Assembly (NCBI GenBank): GCA_041071465.1
Contig: CP163498.1
Coordinates: 1 to 64,000, forward strand
Source: Pseudomonas putida
Lineage (GTDB): Bacteria; Pseudomonadota; Gammaproteobacteria; Pseudomonadales; Pseudomonadaceae
Direction of reading: 5' to 3'
Length of the DNA stretch: 64,000 nt
The notes under the pieces were generated by a model. It was not told where the DNA came from. It made no database searches and saw only the letters and a program-made list of their open reading frames with translations. Numbering within the stretch: position 1 is the stretch's first letter; every line of letters starts with the position of its first letter. Below, in pieces: positions 29,037 to 39,436 of this stretch. The translations under genes were made by a program, and so were the position numbers.

Positions 29037-29435
29037 ATGTCTGTTCGATTTCGTTCCCTCACGGCCGGCACCGCCCTCGCCCTGGCATCCGTCACCGCCT
29101 TCGCCGCAGGCGACCATGACCACGCGCATGACCACAAGCCGCTGCATGGTGGCGTCGTGACCGAAGTCCGGGACGTGGACTACGAGTTGGTCGTTCAGCC
29201 CGCAGCAGCGCAACTCTACCTGCGCGACCACGGCAAGCAGGTCAATGTAAGCAACACCAAAGCCAAGCTCACACTGTTGACCGGCTCACAAAAGCAGGAG
29301 GTGCAACTCACGCCTGCCGCGGACGGAAGCCGCCTCGAAGGCAGCGGGACCTTCGCCGCAGCCAAGGGCACGAAGGCCGTCGTCCAAGTCGAACGTGGGG
29401 GCAATACCGCGAGCGCCCGGTTCGTTCTGCCGTAG
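29037..29435 (+). CDS. Small periplasmic His-rich protein of the czc-like operon
   Basis: 132 residues: signal peptide (TAGTALALASVTAFA), mature start GDHDHAHDHKPLHGG with five His, then a beta-rich domain (YELVVQPAAAQLYLRDHGKQV...). It resembles the domain of the membrane-anchored protein at 24160 but lacks the anchor. It follows the pump gene after 53 bp, so it probably buffers or delivers metal in the periplasm. The start at 29037 begins the signal sequence. Confidence 0.65.
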   Translation: MSVRFRSLTAGTALALASVTAFAAGDHDHAHDHKPLHGGVVTEVRDVDYELVVQPAAAQLYLRDHGKQVNVSNTKAKLTLLTGSQKQEVQLTPAADGSRLEGSGTFAAAKGTKAVVQVERGGNTASARFVLP

Positions 29436-29540
29436 TGTTCAACGTGATCGTCAGGGAACGAGCTGTAATCTGGCGACCACCTGACAAAAGGCGCGACATA
29501 GGCGCTCACTATTTCCTCAAAAACTTTGGAGATGTAAATC

Positions 29541-30968
29541 ATGGAAATGCATTTCGACGTCATTGTTATCGGTGCCGGCCCAGGCGGATACATCGCGGCC
29601 ATTCGCGCTGCCCAATTAGGCATGAAGGTCGCTTGTGTAGATGCCTGGAAGAACAAGGACGGAAAGCCAGCACCTGGCGGCACCTGCAACAACATCGGTT
29701 GTATCCCTTCGAAAGCGCTACTGCAGTCGTCAGAGAACTTTGAACAAGCCAAGCACCACTTTGGCACGCACGGCATCTCCACGGGTGATCTGCGCATGGA
29801 TGTGACCACGATGTTGGAACGTAAGAATCAGGTCGTGAAGTCCAGCAACGAAGGCATCCTTTATCTGTTCCGCAAAAACAAGGTCCAGTTTTTCAACGGC
29901 CTGGCGTCTTTCACCAGGACTGTCGATGGTGGCTTCGAGGTGAGCGTCGCCGCCGATGAGGCTGTTACCTTGGTGGGCAAGCAGATCATCGTTGCCACAG
30001 GCTCCAACGTGCGGCCACTCCCCAACCTACCGTTCGATGAGCGGGTCGTGCTCTCCAACGACGGCGCGCTGGACATCGCGGCCGTGCCCGATCGGTTGGC
30101 CGTCATCGGTGCCGGCGTGATCGGCCTGGAGCTGGGCTCCGTTTGGCGCCGCCTGGGGGCGGATGTCACGATCCTCGAAGGCTTGCCCAGCTTCCTGCCA
30201 ATCGTCGACCAAGCCATCGCCAAGGAGGCGAAGAAGGCGTTCGACAAGCAAGGCCTGAAGATCGAACTAGGTGCGAAGGTTCGCGAAGTCAATGCAACCG
30301 AGGCTGGCGTGACTATTCACTACACCGACAGCCAGGGCCAGACGCAGTCCTTGCAGGCAGACAAAGTGATCGTGGCTATCGGCCGTGTGCCCAACACCGA
30401 AGGCCTGAATCCGGCCGCCGTGGGACTCCAACTGGATGAGCGCGGCGCCGTGCTGGTGGACGATGAATGCCGCACCAGTGTGCCCGGCATCTGGGCCATC
30501 GGTGACGTGGTGCGTGGCCCGATGTTGGCGCACAAGGCGGAAGAGGAAGGTGTCGCAGTGGCCGAGCGCATTGCCGGCCAGCACGGTCACGTCGATTTCA
30601 ATACGATCCCCAACGTCATCTACACCAGCCCAGAGATTGCCTGGGTAGGCCGCACCGAGCAGCAGCTCAAAGAGCAGGGCACCGCCTATCGAATCGGTTC
30701 CTTCCCGTTCATGGCCAATGGCCGCGCGCGTGCGCTGGGCGACACGCCGGGCCTCGTCAAGGTGATCGCCGATCCTGCCACTGATGAGATACTCGGCGTG
30801 CATGTGGTCGGCCCGCAGGCCAGTGAACTGGTGGCCGAGGCCGTGATCGCCATGGCGTTCAAGGCCAGCAGCGAAGACATCGCCCGCATCTGCTTTGCCC
30901 ATCCGACCCTCTCCGAGACGTTCAAAGAGGCCTCGCTGGCCGTGGACAAGCGCGCGCTCAACTTCTGA
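29541..30968 (+). CDS. lpdA: Dihydrolipoamide dehydrogenase
   Basis: A 475-residue flavoenzyme (E3 component) that reoxidises dihydrolipoamide with NAD+. All key elements are present: FAD fold (DVIVIGAGPGGYIAAIRAAQLG), redox pair in GGTCNNIGCIPSKALL, NAD fold (VIGAGVIGLELGSVWRRLG), second FAD motif (GIWAIGDVVRGPMLAHKAEEEG) and the catalytic His-Glu pair in HPTLSE. No E1 or E2 genes are nearby; instead it sits between the czc-like operon and a SmtB-type sensor. A metal-stress role, such as replacing a metal-sensitive host E3 or keeping thiols reduced, is an inference. Confidence 0.92.
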   Translation: MEMHFDVIVIGAGPGGYIAAIRAAQLGMKVACVDAWKNKDGKPAPGGTCNNIGCIPSKALLQSSENFEQAKHHFGTHGISTGDLRMDVTTMLERKNQVVKSSNEGILYLFRKNKVQFFNGLASFTRTVDGGFEVSVAADEAVTLVGKQIIVATGSNVRPLPNLPFDERVVLSNDGALDIAAVPDRLAVIGAGVIGLELGSVWRRLGADVTILEGLPSFLPIVDQAIAKEAKKAFDKQGLKIELGAKVREVNATEAGVTIHYTDSQGQTQSLQADKVIVAIGRVPNTEGLNPAAVGLQLDERGAVLVDDECRTSVPGIWAIGDVVRGPMLAHKAEEEGVAVAERIAGQHGHVDFNTIPNVIYTSPEIAWVGRTEQQLKEQGTAYRIGSFPFMANGRARALGDTPGLVKVIADPATDEILGVHVVGPQASELVAEAVIAMAFKASSEDIARICFAHPTLSETFKEASLAVDKRALNF

Positions 30969-31077
30969 TTGATCGGAAGCGGCATCCAAACCACCTCACC
31001 GAACGCAGCTGCGGGCGGTGGGGCGCATATCGCCATGGAACGTAGGCCACGCCGCAACGGCATGCTATGCCCAACAG

Positions 31078-31434
31078 TTACTCGTCGTTGTGGTCTTCCG
31101 CGATGTGGGTGGCCATATCCAGCAGCACCTGGTTCACGTGCTTGTCCGCCACCTCATAGAAGATCTGTTTGGCTTGGCGCACGCCCTTGACCAGGCGAGC
31201 ACCGCGCAGCAGCCGCAGGTGGTGGCTCACCAGCGACTGCGAGAGTTCGAGGGTTTCAGCGATGTCCCCGACCGAGGAAGAGCCTTTCATGCAGCACAGC
31301 ATGATTCTCAGCCGGGACGGGTCACCCAGGAGGCGGAATGTCTCAGCCAAGATGGTCACGTCATTCTGTGACAGCGATTCCAAATCGGCGCTGGGACCCT
31401 TCGGTGGGGTACTGAATGGCTTACTTGTATTCAT
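31078..31434 (-). CDS. ArsR/SmtB-family zinc-type sensor repressor (second)
   Basis: 118 residues, very similar to the sensor at 19362 with the same recognition helix SQSLVSHHLRLLRGARLV. Alpha-5 ligands Asp97, His99, His110 and Glu113 are all present, so it should sense Zn(II) or a similar ion. It is convergent with the lpdA-like gene, and its 5' end faces copA. I see no clear TGAA-N6-TTCA dyad before its own start, so it may act on sites elsewhere in the island. The start at 31434 is chosen because the sequence upstream is not conserved in the other sensor. Confidence 0.88.
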   Translation of the reverse strand: MNTSKPFSTPPKGPSADLESLSQNDVTILAETFRLLGDPSRLRIMLCCMKGSSSVGDIAETLELSQSLVSHHLRLLRGARLVKGVRQAKQIFYEVADKHVNQVLLDMATHIAEDHNDE

Positions 31435-31602
31435 TTTTAAAATATTTCCTAACCTCGAATGGCTGTTTTCGCCCTTCAGAATTAACAAGGCAGCGGCCGC
31501 TTAGGCGCGCGCAGCAAAGAACCAGTGCGAGCCTGGCAGGCAAGGCCTCCGTTCCCCGTGCACCGGGTCATTTCTGAAACCTGACAGCATCCGAAAAAGC
31601 GC

Positions 31603-31633
31603 TTGACCTTCCCACGATGGTAAACCCTAAGCT
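31603..31633 (+). promoter_or_regulatory. CueR-type promoter of copA
   Basis: TTGACC (31603-31608) and TAAGCT (31628-31633) are 19 bp apart, and the spacer begins TTCCCACGATGG as in known CueR-controlled copper ATPase promoters. Transcription should begin near 31640. Confidence 0.85.
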
Positions 31634-31669
31634 CCCTCCATGTCGAATTTCAACTATGGGAAGCACACC

Positions 31670-34164
<2,495 letters not shown>

Positions 34165-34179
34165 GAAAGGAGGAACACC

Positions 34180-34659
34180 ATGAACATCGGTGAAGCATCC
34201 AAGGCCTCGAAGGTCTCGGCCAAAATGATCCGCTACTACGAGCAAATCGGTCTGATCCCTCCGGCTGACCGCACCGATTCGGGCTACCGCGCCTATACCC
34301 AGGACGACGTTCACCGGTTGCATTTCATCCGGCGTTCGCGCGACCTCGGCTTCTCGGTGGCCGAGATCACGGACTTGCTGGGACTGTGGAATGACAAGTC
34401 GCGCCAGAGTGCTGATGTAAAGCGTCTGGCCCAGCAACACATCGACGAGTTGGACCGGCGCATCGAGAGCATGCTGGAGATGGCCGCGACGCTCAAGGCG
34501 CTGATCCGGTGTTGCGCCGGCGACGAACGGCCCGACTGCCCGATCCTGCACACGCTGGAGCAGCCCGATATCAGTGACAACAAGCCCGAAGCGCGCACTG
34601 GCGCAGTGCCGCGCCGCGCGCGAGCCAACGCAGCAGGAAAAAAGCCGTGTGCGCACTGA
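34180..34659 (+). CDS. cueR: Copper-responsive MerR regulator
   Basis: 159 residues with an N-terminal MerR helix-turn-helix (NIGEASKASKVSAKMIRYYEQIGLI) and the Cu(I)-binding pair Cys112 and Cys120 in CCAGDERPDCPIL, the same positions as in E. coli CueR. The C terminus has an additional basic tail of about 25 residues ending KKPCAH. It lies 15 bp after copA in the same operon and probably activates the promoter at 31603-31633. Confidence 0.93.
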   Translation: MNIGEASKASKVSAKMIRYYEQIGLIPPADRTDSGYRAYTQDDVHRLHFIRRSRDLGFSVAEITDLLGLWNDKSRQSADVKRLAQQHIDELDRRIESMLEMAATLKALIRCCAGDERPDCPILHTLEQPDISDNKPEARTGAVPRRARANAAGKKPCAH

Positions 34660-34674
34660 GCAGCCAGGAGAGAT

Positions 34675-35013
34675 ATGCCCAAAATCACCGTCTTGCCCCA
34701 TCCTGAACTGGCGCCTGAGGGAGCCGAACTGAACGTGCCAGCAGGCACTTCGATCTGCGAGGCCCTGCTGGACAACGGCATCGAGATCGAGCATGCCTGC
34801 GACATGAGCTGTGCCTGCACGACCTGTCACTGCATCGTGCGCAAGGGGTTCGATTCTCTAAACGAAGTCGAGGAATGCGAGGACGATCTGCTCGACCGGG
34901 CCTGGGGACTGGAGGCGCAGTCGCGGCTGAGCTGCCAGGCCATCGTTGCGACCGAAGACCTGACCGTCGAGATCCCCAAGTACACGATCAACCATGCCAA
35001 GGAGAACCACTAG
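34675..35013 (+). CDS. 2Fe-2S ferredoxin, Isc-type
   Basis: 112 residues with the adrenodoxin-like cysteine pattern C-x5-C-x2-C (HACDMSCACTTCHCIV) and a distant Cys in RLSCQAIV. This is the type encoded in isc operons. It starts 15 bp after cueR, so it is co-transcribed with copA. Copper damages exposed iron-sulfur clusters, so an extra ferredoxin copy in a copper operon may be a replacement part. The role here is inferred. Confidence 0.9.
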   Translation: MPKITVLPHPELAPEGAELNVPAGTSICEALLDNGIEIEHACDMSCACTTCHCIVRKGFDSLNEVEECEDDLLDRAWGLEAQSRLSCQAIVATEDLTVEIPKYTINHAKENH

Positions 35014-35236
35014 GAGCCTGCGTGCTGCCTCAGGCGCACCGGCCTGCGGCAGGGTTGCTCTGGCAGATGGAGGACTGACGGCATTGCCGCCAGATAACCA
35101 ACCCGTGGGCCAGACCAACCCGCGAGCCAGGTGTCTACACTCCCTTTGCACGGTCGTCGGTTAGGCTGGAAAGGTCATCAACGTCCTTAAATCCGTGACG
35201 GCCGGCCCATGGAAAGTCCCACAGGAGAAGTCCTGC

Positions 35237-35509
35237 ATGTCTGCGCCCAAGCTAGCCACGCTCTACCGAATGGTCATGCCCGGCCATACCTGCCCCTACG
35301 GGCTGAAGTCGCTCGATCTGCTCAACCGCAAGGGCTACGAGGTCGAGGACAAACACTTGGCAAGCCGCGAGCAGACGGATGCGTTCAAGAAGGAGCATGG
35401 CATCGAGACCACGCCCCAGGTCTTCATAAACGGGCGGCGCGTGGGCGGCTACGACGACCTACGCAAATTCTTCGGCATGTCCGTGAAGGACAAGAACGCC
35501 GTGACCTAG
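35237..35509 (+). CDS. Glutaredoxin-like protein with CPYG site
   Basis: 90 residues with a thioredoxin fold and active site HTCPYGLKSLDLL, lacking the second Cys of CPYC, followed by TTPQVFINGRRVGGYDDL for glutathione binding. The stop is an amber codon (35507-35509). Beyond it the same frame continues as a MauE/DoxX-like membrane protein, so the natural gene may be a glutaredoxin-MauE fusion. It lies in the copper module between the ferredoxin and copZ-like genes. Confidence 0.75.
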   Translation: MSAPKLATLYRMVMPGHTCPYGLKSLDLLNRKGYEVEDKHLASREQTDAFKKEHGIETTPQVFINGRRVGGYDDLRKFFGMSVKDKNAVT

Positions 35510-35973
35510 ACCCCTGTGATCGCGCTGTTCGCCACGGCGGCCGCAATGGCGCTGGCGGCGAGCTGGGCGGCCTTCGGCCAAGTCTAGAGCATTCAGGCGG
35601 CAGAGTGGTTCGTGGCCTTTGCCATGTGCCTCCTGGCGCTGCAGAAGCTCAAGGACGTGGACGGCTTCGCGACGACCTGCTGGCCAAGCGCTGGGTTCGG
35701 TATGCCTATTTCTACCCGTTCGCGGAGGCCATCGCAGGCGTCCAGATGGTCGCGGGCGTGGGGATGTGGGTGTCGATTCCGTTGGCGCTGTTCATCGGGA
35801 CCGTCGGGGCCGTGTCGGTTTTCAAGGCGGTCTATGTCGATCGCCGGGAACTCAAGTGCGCCTGCGTGGGCGGGGACAGCAACGTGCCGCTGGGCTTCGT
35901 GTCCCTGACCGAGAACCTGATGATGGTGGCGATGGCCCTGTGGCCAAGGTCGGCCTACCTTGGGATGCACTGA
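35510..35973 (+). pseudogene. MauE/DoxX-like membrane redox protein, degraded
   Basis: The frame in phase with the glutaredoxin reads VIALFATAAAMALAASWAAFGQV, meets an amber codon at 35585-35587, then continues through AFAMCLLALQKLKDVDGFA. It then shifts frame near 35672, after which DLLAKRWVRYAYFYPFAEA and FIGTVGAVSVFKAVYVDRREL follow to the stop at 35973. About five codons appear lost at the break. The family comprises four-helix membrane proteins that pass electrons or are linked to thiol redox. With a stop and a deletion this copy is probably dead, although sequencing error may contribute. Confidence 0.65.
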
Positions 35974-36047
35974 GCGCCGCGCCAGGTACGGCGCAGCGCA
36001 CGTGCTCGCATCGGCCGTCCTGTGTGCATGCCGGCCACGATGCGGTG

Positions 36048-36242
36048 TTACTGCGCGCGCGGCGGGAAGCCAGCTTCGCTCAGGGCCGCGGCGATCTGCT
36101 CTTGCGAGGCCGAGGTCTGGACCTCGACACGGCGGGTCGGCGGGTCCGTGACGATCTTGGCGTTGGGGTCGATCATTTGGATCGTTTTCGTCACAGTGCG
36201 GGCGCAGCCGCCGCAGGTCATGTCTTCGAGATGGAATTGCAT
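36048..36242 (-). CDS. copZ: Copper chaperone, CopZ-like HMA protein
   Basis: A 64-residue single heavy-metal-associated domain. The metal site is MTCGGCARTV (CxxC) near the N terminus, followed by the typical beta-alpha-beta-beta-alpha-beta order. It would bind Cu(I) in the cytoplasm and pass it to the CopA HMA domains. It is encoded on the opposite strand at the end of the copper module. Confidence 0.88.
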   Translation of the reverse strand: MQFHLEDMTCGGCARTVTKTIQMIDPNAKIVTDPPTRRVEVQTSASQEQIAAALSEAGFPPRAQ

Positions 36243-36342
36243 GGAAAACTCCTTTCGGGTTGGGGTGTTTGAAGTGTGCTCCTTGCCACCGTTGGAAGGT
36301 CAATCGCTATTTGCATCCCCGCCACACCAACCGGCCGAATGC

Positions 36343-36561
36343 TCATAGGGGCAAGGCCGTGGTGCTCTTTACGCGATCCAGCACGAAGCTGGTCTTGCAG
36401 TCCTGCACGCTGGGGTGCTTGAGCAGCGTGTCGAGCACGAAGCGGGAGTAGTGAGCCATGTCCATGACGACCACCCGCAGCAGATAGTCCATGTCGCCGG
36501 TCAGCGCATGGCACTCCACAACCTCTGGCCAGTTCTGGACAGACGCGCGGAACACGTCCAT
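36343..36561 (-). pseudogene. C-terminal fragment of an Lrp/AsnC regulator
   Basis: Only the effector (RAM) domain remains: [41 protein letters not shown] and the normal C-terminal end. The DNA-binding helix-turn-helix is missing. At the point where it should begin (about 36562) the sequence changes to hpd coding sequence on the other strand. In many genomes an lrp-type gene and hpd are divergent neighbours, so one deletion removing both 5' ends explains the structure. Confidence 0.8.
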
Positions 36562-37156
36562 GGGATTGCGCTTGTGCGAGTCGGAGTACTGGGCCGACTT
36601 CTACACGAAGTTCTTCAACTTCCAAGAGATCCGCTACTTCGACATCAACGGCGAGTACACCGGCCTAGCCTCCAAGGCGATGAGCGCGCCGGACGGCCTG
36701 ATCCGCATCCCGCTGAACGAGGAAGCACGCCAGGGCGGCGGCCAGATTGAGGAATTCTTGATGCAGTTCAGCGGCGAGGGCATCCAGCACATCGCCCTGC
36801 TGTGCGACAACCTACTCGATGCGCTCGACCGCGTGCAGATGGCCGGTATCCCGCTGCTGACCGCCCCCAACGACATCTATTACGCAAACTTGGAAAAGCG
36901 CCTGCCCGGCCATGGCCAGCCCGTACCCGAGTTGCAGGCGCGCGGCATTCTGCTCGACGGCACGACCGAAGGCGGCCAGCCCCGCCTGCTGCTGCAGATA
37001 TTCTCCGAGCCGCTGCTTGGCCCGGTGTTCTTCGAGTTCATCGAGCGCAAGGGCAACTACCGCGAGGGCTTCGGCGAAGGAAACTTCGGTGCCTTGTTCG
37101 AGTCGATGGAACGCGACCAGATCAACCGTGGCTCGTTGGAAATCAACCCGGCCTGA
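36562..37156 (+). pseudogene. 4-hydroxyphenylpyruvate dioxygenase, C-terminal fragment
   Basis: The sequence from [21 protein letters not shown] to the end of the enzyme is intact (about 190 of about 355 residues). It includes the iron ligands in the [12 protein letters not shown] segment and the Glu in [13 protein letters not shown]. The N-terminal domain is lost at the junction with the lrp fragment. The enzyme normally makes homogentisate in tyrosine breakdown; this remnant cannot. Two stable hairpins follow the stop. Confidence 0.85.
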
Positions 37157-37200
37157 TTTGGGCCTTTCCATGAAGGCAGAGCGCCTTCAGTCCTACATCT

Positions 37201-37224
37201 CGCGAGCCCCTCTGTGGGCTCGCG
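37201..37224 (+). terminator. Hairpin after the hpd remnant
   Basis: Perfect stem CGCGAGCCC/GGGCTCGCG with a 6-base loop, 44 bp beyond the stop. No strong T-run follows, so termination efficiency is uncertain. Confidence 0.5.
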
Positions 37225-37250
37225 CTACTTTGGCGTCAGTACTGCCTTAG

Positions 37251-37269
37251 CCGCTCAAGCATTGAGCGG
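37251..37269 (+). terminator. Second hairpin after the hpd remnant
   Basis: Perfect stem CCGCTCAA/TTGAGCGG with a 3-base loop and no T-run; it could be a terminator or a protein-binding dyad. Confidence 0.35.
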
Positions 37270-37328
37270 GTTGGCTTCGGCGTCACGTTCCGAAACAGTT
37301 GCTACCGCCCTTGACTTGAGTTAATACA

Positions 37329-37342
37329 TGAACATATGTATT
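37329..37342. promoter_or_regulatory. Possible degenerate ArsR-type dyad
   Basis: TGAACATATGTATT has a perfect ACATATGT centre and an intact left half; the right half is degenerate. It is the weakest member of the TGAA-N6-TTCA group. Confidence 0.3.
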
Positions 37343-37476
37343 CTTATTCAGATACACCGATGGCCTTTTTCCTCGCCCTGAAGAGGGACCCAGCACTACG
37401 TCGCCCCCTCTAAGCGCACTTCGGCAGCAATGCGCCGTGGCCAACCCAATGACCAGGATTGCTGAAGGACGTGCCC

Positions 37477-38370
37477 ATGGAACTTCGTCATTTGCGCTGC
37501 TTCGTGGCTCTCGCCGAAGAGCTGCATTTCACCCGTGCTGCGGAGCGCTTGCACATCGAGCAGCCGCCGCTGTCCCGCACGATCAAGGAATTGGAAGACG
37601 AACTGGGGGTGCTGCTCTTTGACCGCGATCGGCGGGGAACGCGGTTGACGCCAGCGGGCACCACCTTCCTTCAGGACATTCGCAGGCTGTTCACCAACCT
37701 GGAGCAGGCACGAGAAAACGTCAGGGCGATCGCCGCAGGCCTAAGAGGCAGCGTGCGCATCGCCATCTCCGATGGCGCCATCGACCCGCGGCTGTCTGCA
37801 CTTCTTGCCCTGTGCCGCCAGGAGGAGCCGGAGATCGAAATACGGCTCTCCGAGGTCACCCTGGCGGAACAGTTGCGGGGACTGCGATCCGGCGACTTCG
37901 CGATCGGTTTCGCACACACCGCGGACGTCGGCGACGGACTGGTGACGGAGCCCATCTGGCAGGACCCGCTGGTGGTGACCGTGCCGATCCGGCACCCGTT
38001 GCTGGCCCACAAGGAAGTGTCGCTACGTGAACTCGTGAGTTACCCGCTGGTGATGTGCGATCCGCAGCTTTGCGAGGGCTACTGCCGCGAATTGACCCGG
38101 CTGCTACATCCCCTGGAGCGCGAGTCCACCATCGTTGAGCATGTCTCGTCGCTGGACATGATGCTCACATTGGTCGGAGCTGGTTACGGCATCGGCTTCG
38201 CAACGGCGACCCGAATCGCGGCGTGTCAACGTCCCGACGTGGTGATCCGGCCGTTGGCGCTCGATTCGGCCGTCATCATCACCTACCTGCTTCGGCCCGA
38301 AGGCGGTAGCGGACTATCCGCACCCGTAGAGCGCTTCATCGAGCGTTTGCGTTCGCCAAAGAGCGATTAG
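37477..38370 (+). CDS. LysR-family transcriptional regulator
   Basis: 297 residues. The N-terminal helix-turn-helix (ELRHLRCFVALAEELHFTRAAERLHIEQPPLSRTIKELED) is of the type using QPPLS, and a full effector-binding domain follows. The start at 37477 is preferred over an upstream in-frame ATG because it begins the family motif MELRHLRCF. It stands close to the integrase end, where related elements encode LysR regulators of cargo or transfer. No clear target is next to it. Confidence 0.88.
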   Translation: MELRHLRCFVALAEELHFTRAAERLHIEQPPLSRTIKELEDELGVLLFDRDRRGTRLTPAGTTFLQDIRRLFTNLEQARENVRAIAAGLRGSVRIAISDGAIDPRLSALLALCRQEEPEIEIRLSEVTLAEQLRGLRSGDFAIGFAHTADVGDGLVTEPIWQDPLVVTVPIRHPLLAHKEVSLRELVSYPLVMCDPQLCEGYCRELTRLLHPLERESTIVEHVSSLDMMLTLVGAGYGIGFATATRIAACQRPDVVIRPLALDSAVIITYLLRPEGGSGLSAPVERFIERLRSPKSD

Positions 38371-38396
38371 CTACGACGCCTGCGCCACATCCGGCG

Positions 38397-38705
38397 TCAC
38401 GCATCGCCCTGAAGGTAGAGGTTGCGCTCCGTGGCCGTCATCAGTTCGGCCGAGCTGATCTTGAGAGCCAGGGAAATTTTTAGAATGAGAGCGAGTGTCG
38501 GCATGTGCTCGCCGCGCTCAATCTTGCCCATGTGCGAGCGCGCGATCCCCGCCAAGCCCGCGAACTCATCCTGAGCAATCCCCTGAGCCAGGCGAGCGGC
38601 TCGCACCGCTTGCCCGAACGCCAACGCCGGTGCGGACTCATAGGTGGTTACTCCGGCGGGCCGTCCAGGCCGAATAGTGCGCTTCTGCATTCGCAGAAGC
38701 GTCAT
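38397..38705 (-). CDS. XRE-family small DNA-binding protein
   Basis: 102 residues with a Cro/C1-type helix-turn-helix (FGQAVRAARLAQGIAQDEFAGLAGIARSHMGKIERGEHMP). The N-terminal part is basic (RMQKRTIRPGRPAG), with no extra ligand domain. It is divergent from a gene encoding only a LysR effector domain, and a perfect 21-bp inverted repeat lies between them. Start 38705 is uncertain; 38690 is possible. Confidence 0.8.
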   Translation of the reverse strand: MTLLRMQKRTIRPGRPAGVTTYESAPALAFGQAVRAARLAQGIAQDEFAGLAGIARSHMGKIERGEHMPTLALILKISLALKISSAELMTATERNLYLQGDA

Positions 38706-38715
38706 GGAATCACTG

Positions 38716-38736
38716 ATCTTTAACCACGTTAAAGAT
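38716..38736. promoter_or_regulatory. Perfect inverted repeat between divergent regulators
   Basis: The arms ATCTTTAAC and GTTAAAGAT surround CAC without a mismatch. It lies 11 bp upstream of the XRE start and about 60 bp upstream of the opposite gene, an ideal place for XRE binding and control of both. Confidence 0.8.
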
Positions 38737-38794
38737 ATCTCTTGAGTATGATGTCGGCTGCTCTTTTCGATCCCGTTGCCTCTTGGGGGCATCC

Positions 38795-39436
38795 ATGCAC
38801 AACGCCATCAGACCGTCCCCGAATTTCACACTCGCCATAGCGCCAGGTGTGCCGTCTTCACGGCTGTCGGCGCTGCTTGCACTGCAGCGAGCGCACGAGC
38901 CGGGTGTCGCGATCGCCGTGCGTGAAGTTTCGGATCAAGAGCTGGTAACGGGCCTGCATGAGGGCCGCTACGACGCGGGGCTATCTCTTAGCAGTGCGGG
39001 GGATCACCTGACGAGTAGCCGGAGGCTGTGGTGCGAAAGCATGGCCGTCGCGATACCACCGCGGTTCCGTTTGGTTGATCAGGCGAAGCTCACCATCTCC
39101 GATCTTCAGGACTATCCAATCTATCGCTGGCAGGCGGAGGCTTGTCCCTTGCTGGACGAGAGGTTGGCCTCCCTGATGCCAGTGGACCAAGAGAACATCC
39201 TGCCTGCAACTTCATTCGAGATGATGGCGCTGTGGGTTTCAGCCGGCTACGGCATCGGCGTATGCGCGCAATCGCGCATCGAGCGTGCCCATCAATGGGG
39301 GGTAAGCATGCGACCGCTCGCCGATGGCCCCTATGAGATCGTGACGTACCTCCAACGGCCCCACGCGCAAGCAGATTCTGCTGCCAAGCGTTTCGAGCGC
39401 AGGGCGCTGCAGATCGCCGAGGCAGGCGCCCTGTAG
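38795..39436 (+). CDS. Stand-alone LysR effector-binding domain
   Basis: 213 residues that correspond only to the substrate-binding part of a LysR regulator: an opening similar to the hinge region (FTLAIAPGVPSSRLSALLALQRAHEPGV), then the two alpha/beta lobes, and the SAGYGIGVCAQSRI segment near the end. It shares wording with the full LysR at 37477 (PSSRLSALLALQ versus DPRLSALLALC). There is no DNA-binding helix-turn-helix, and no frame encoding one lies upstream. GGGGG precedes the start by six bases. It is divergent from an XRE gene. Confidence 0.75.
   Translation: MHNAIRPSPNFTLAIAPGVPSSRLSALLALQRAHEPGVAIAVREVSDQELVTGLHEGRYDAGLSLSSAGDHLTSSRRLWCESMAVAIPPRFRLVDQAKLTISDLQDYPIYRWQAEACPLLDERLASLMPVDQENILPATSFEMMALWVSAGYGIGVCAQSRIERAHQWGVSMRPLADGPYEIVTYLQRPHAQADSAAKRFERRALQIAEAGAL

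Larger units (their letters stand above)
37157..37476. other. Intergenic region with hairpins and an AT-rich dyad
   Basis: 320 bp without a gene. It holds a 9-bp-stem hairpin (37201-37224), an 8-bp-stem hairpin (37251-37269) and an AT-rich half-conserved ArsR-type site (37329-37342) before the LysR gene. No other structure is evident. Confidence 0.6.
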
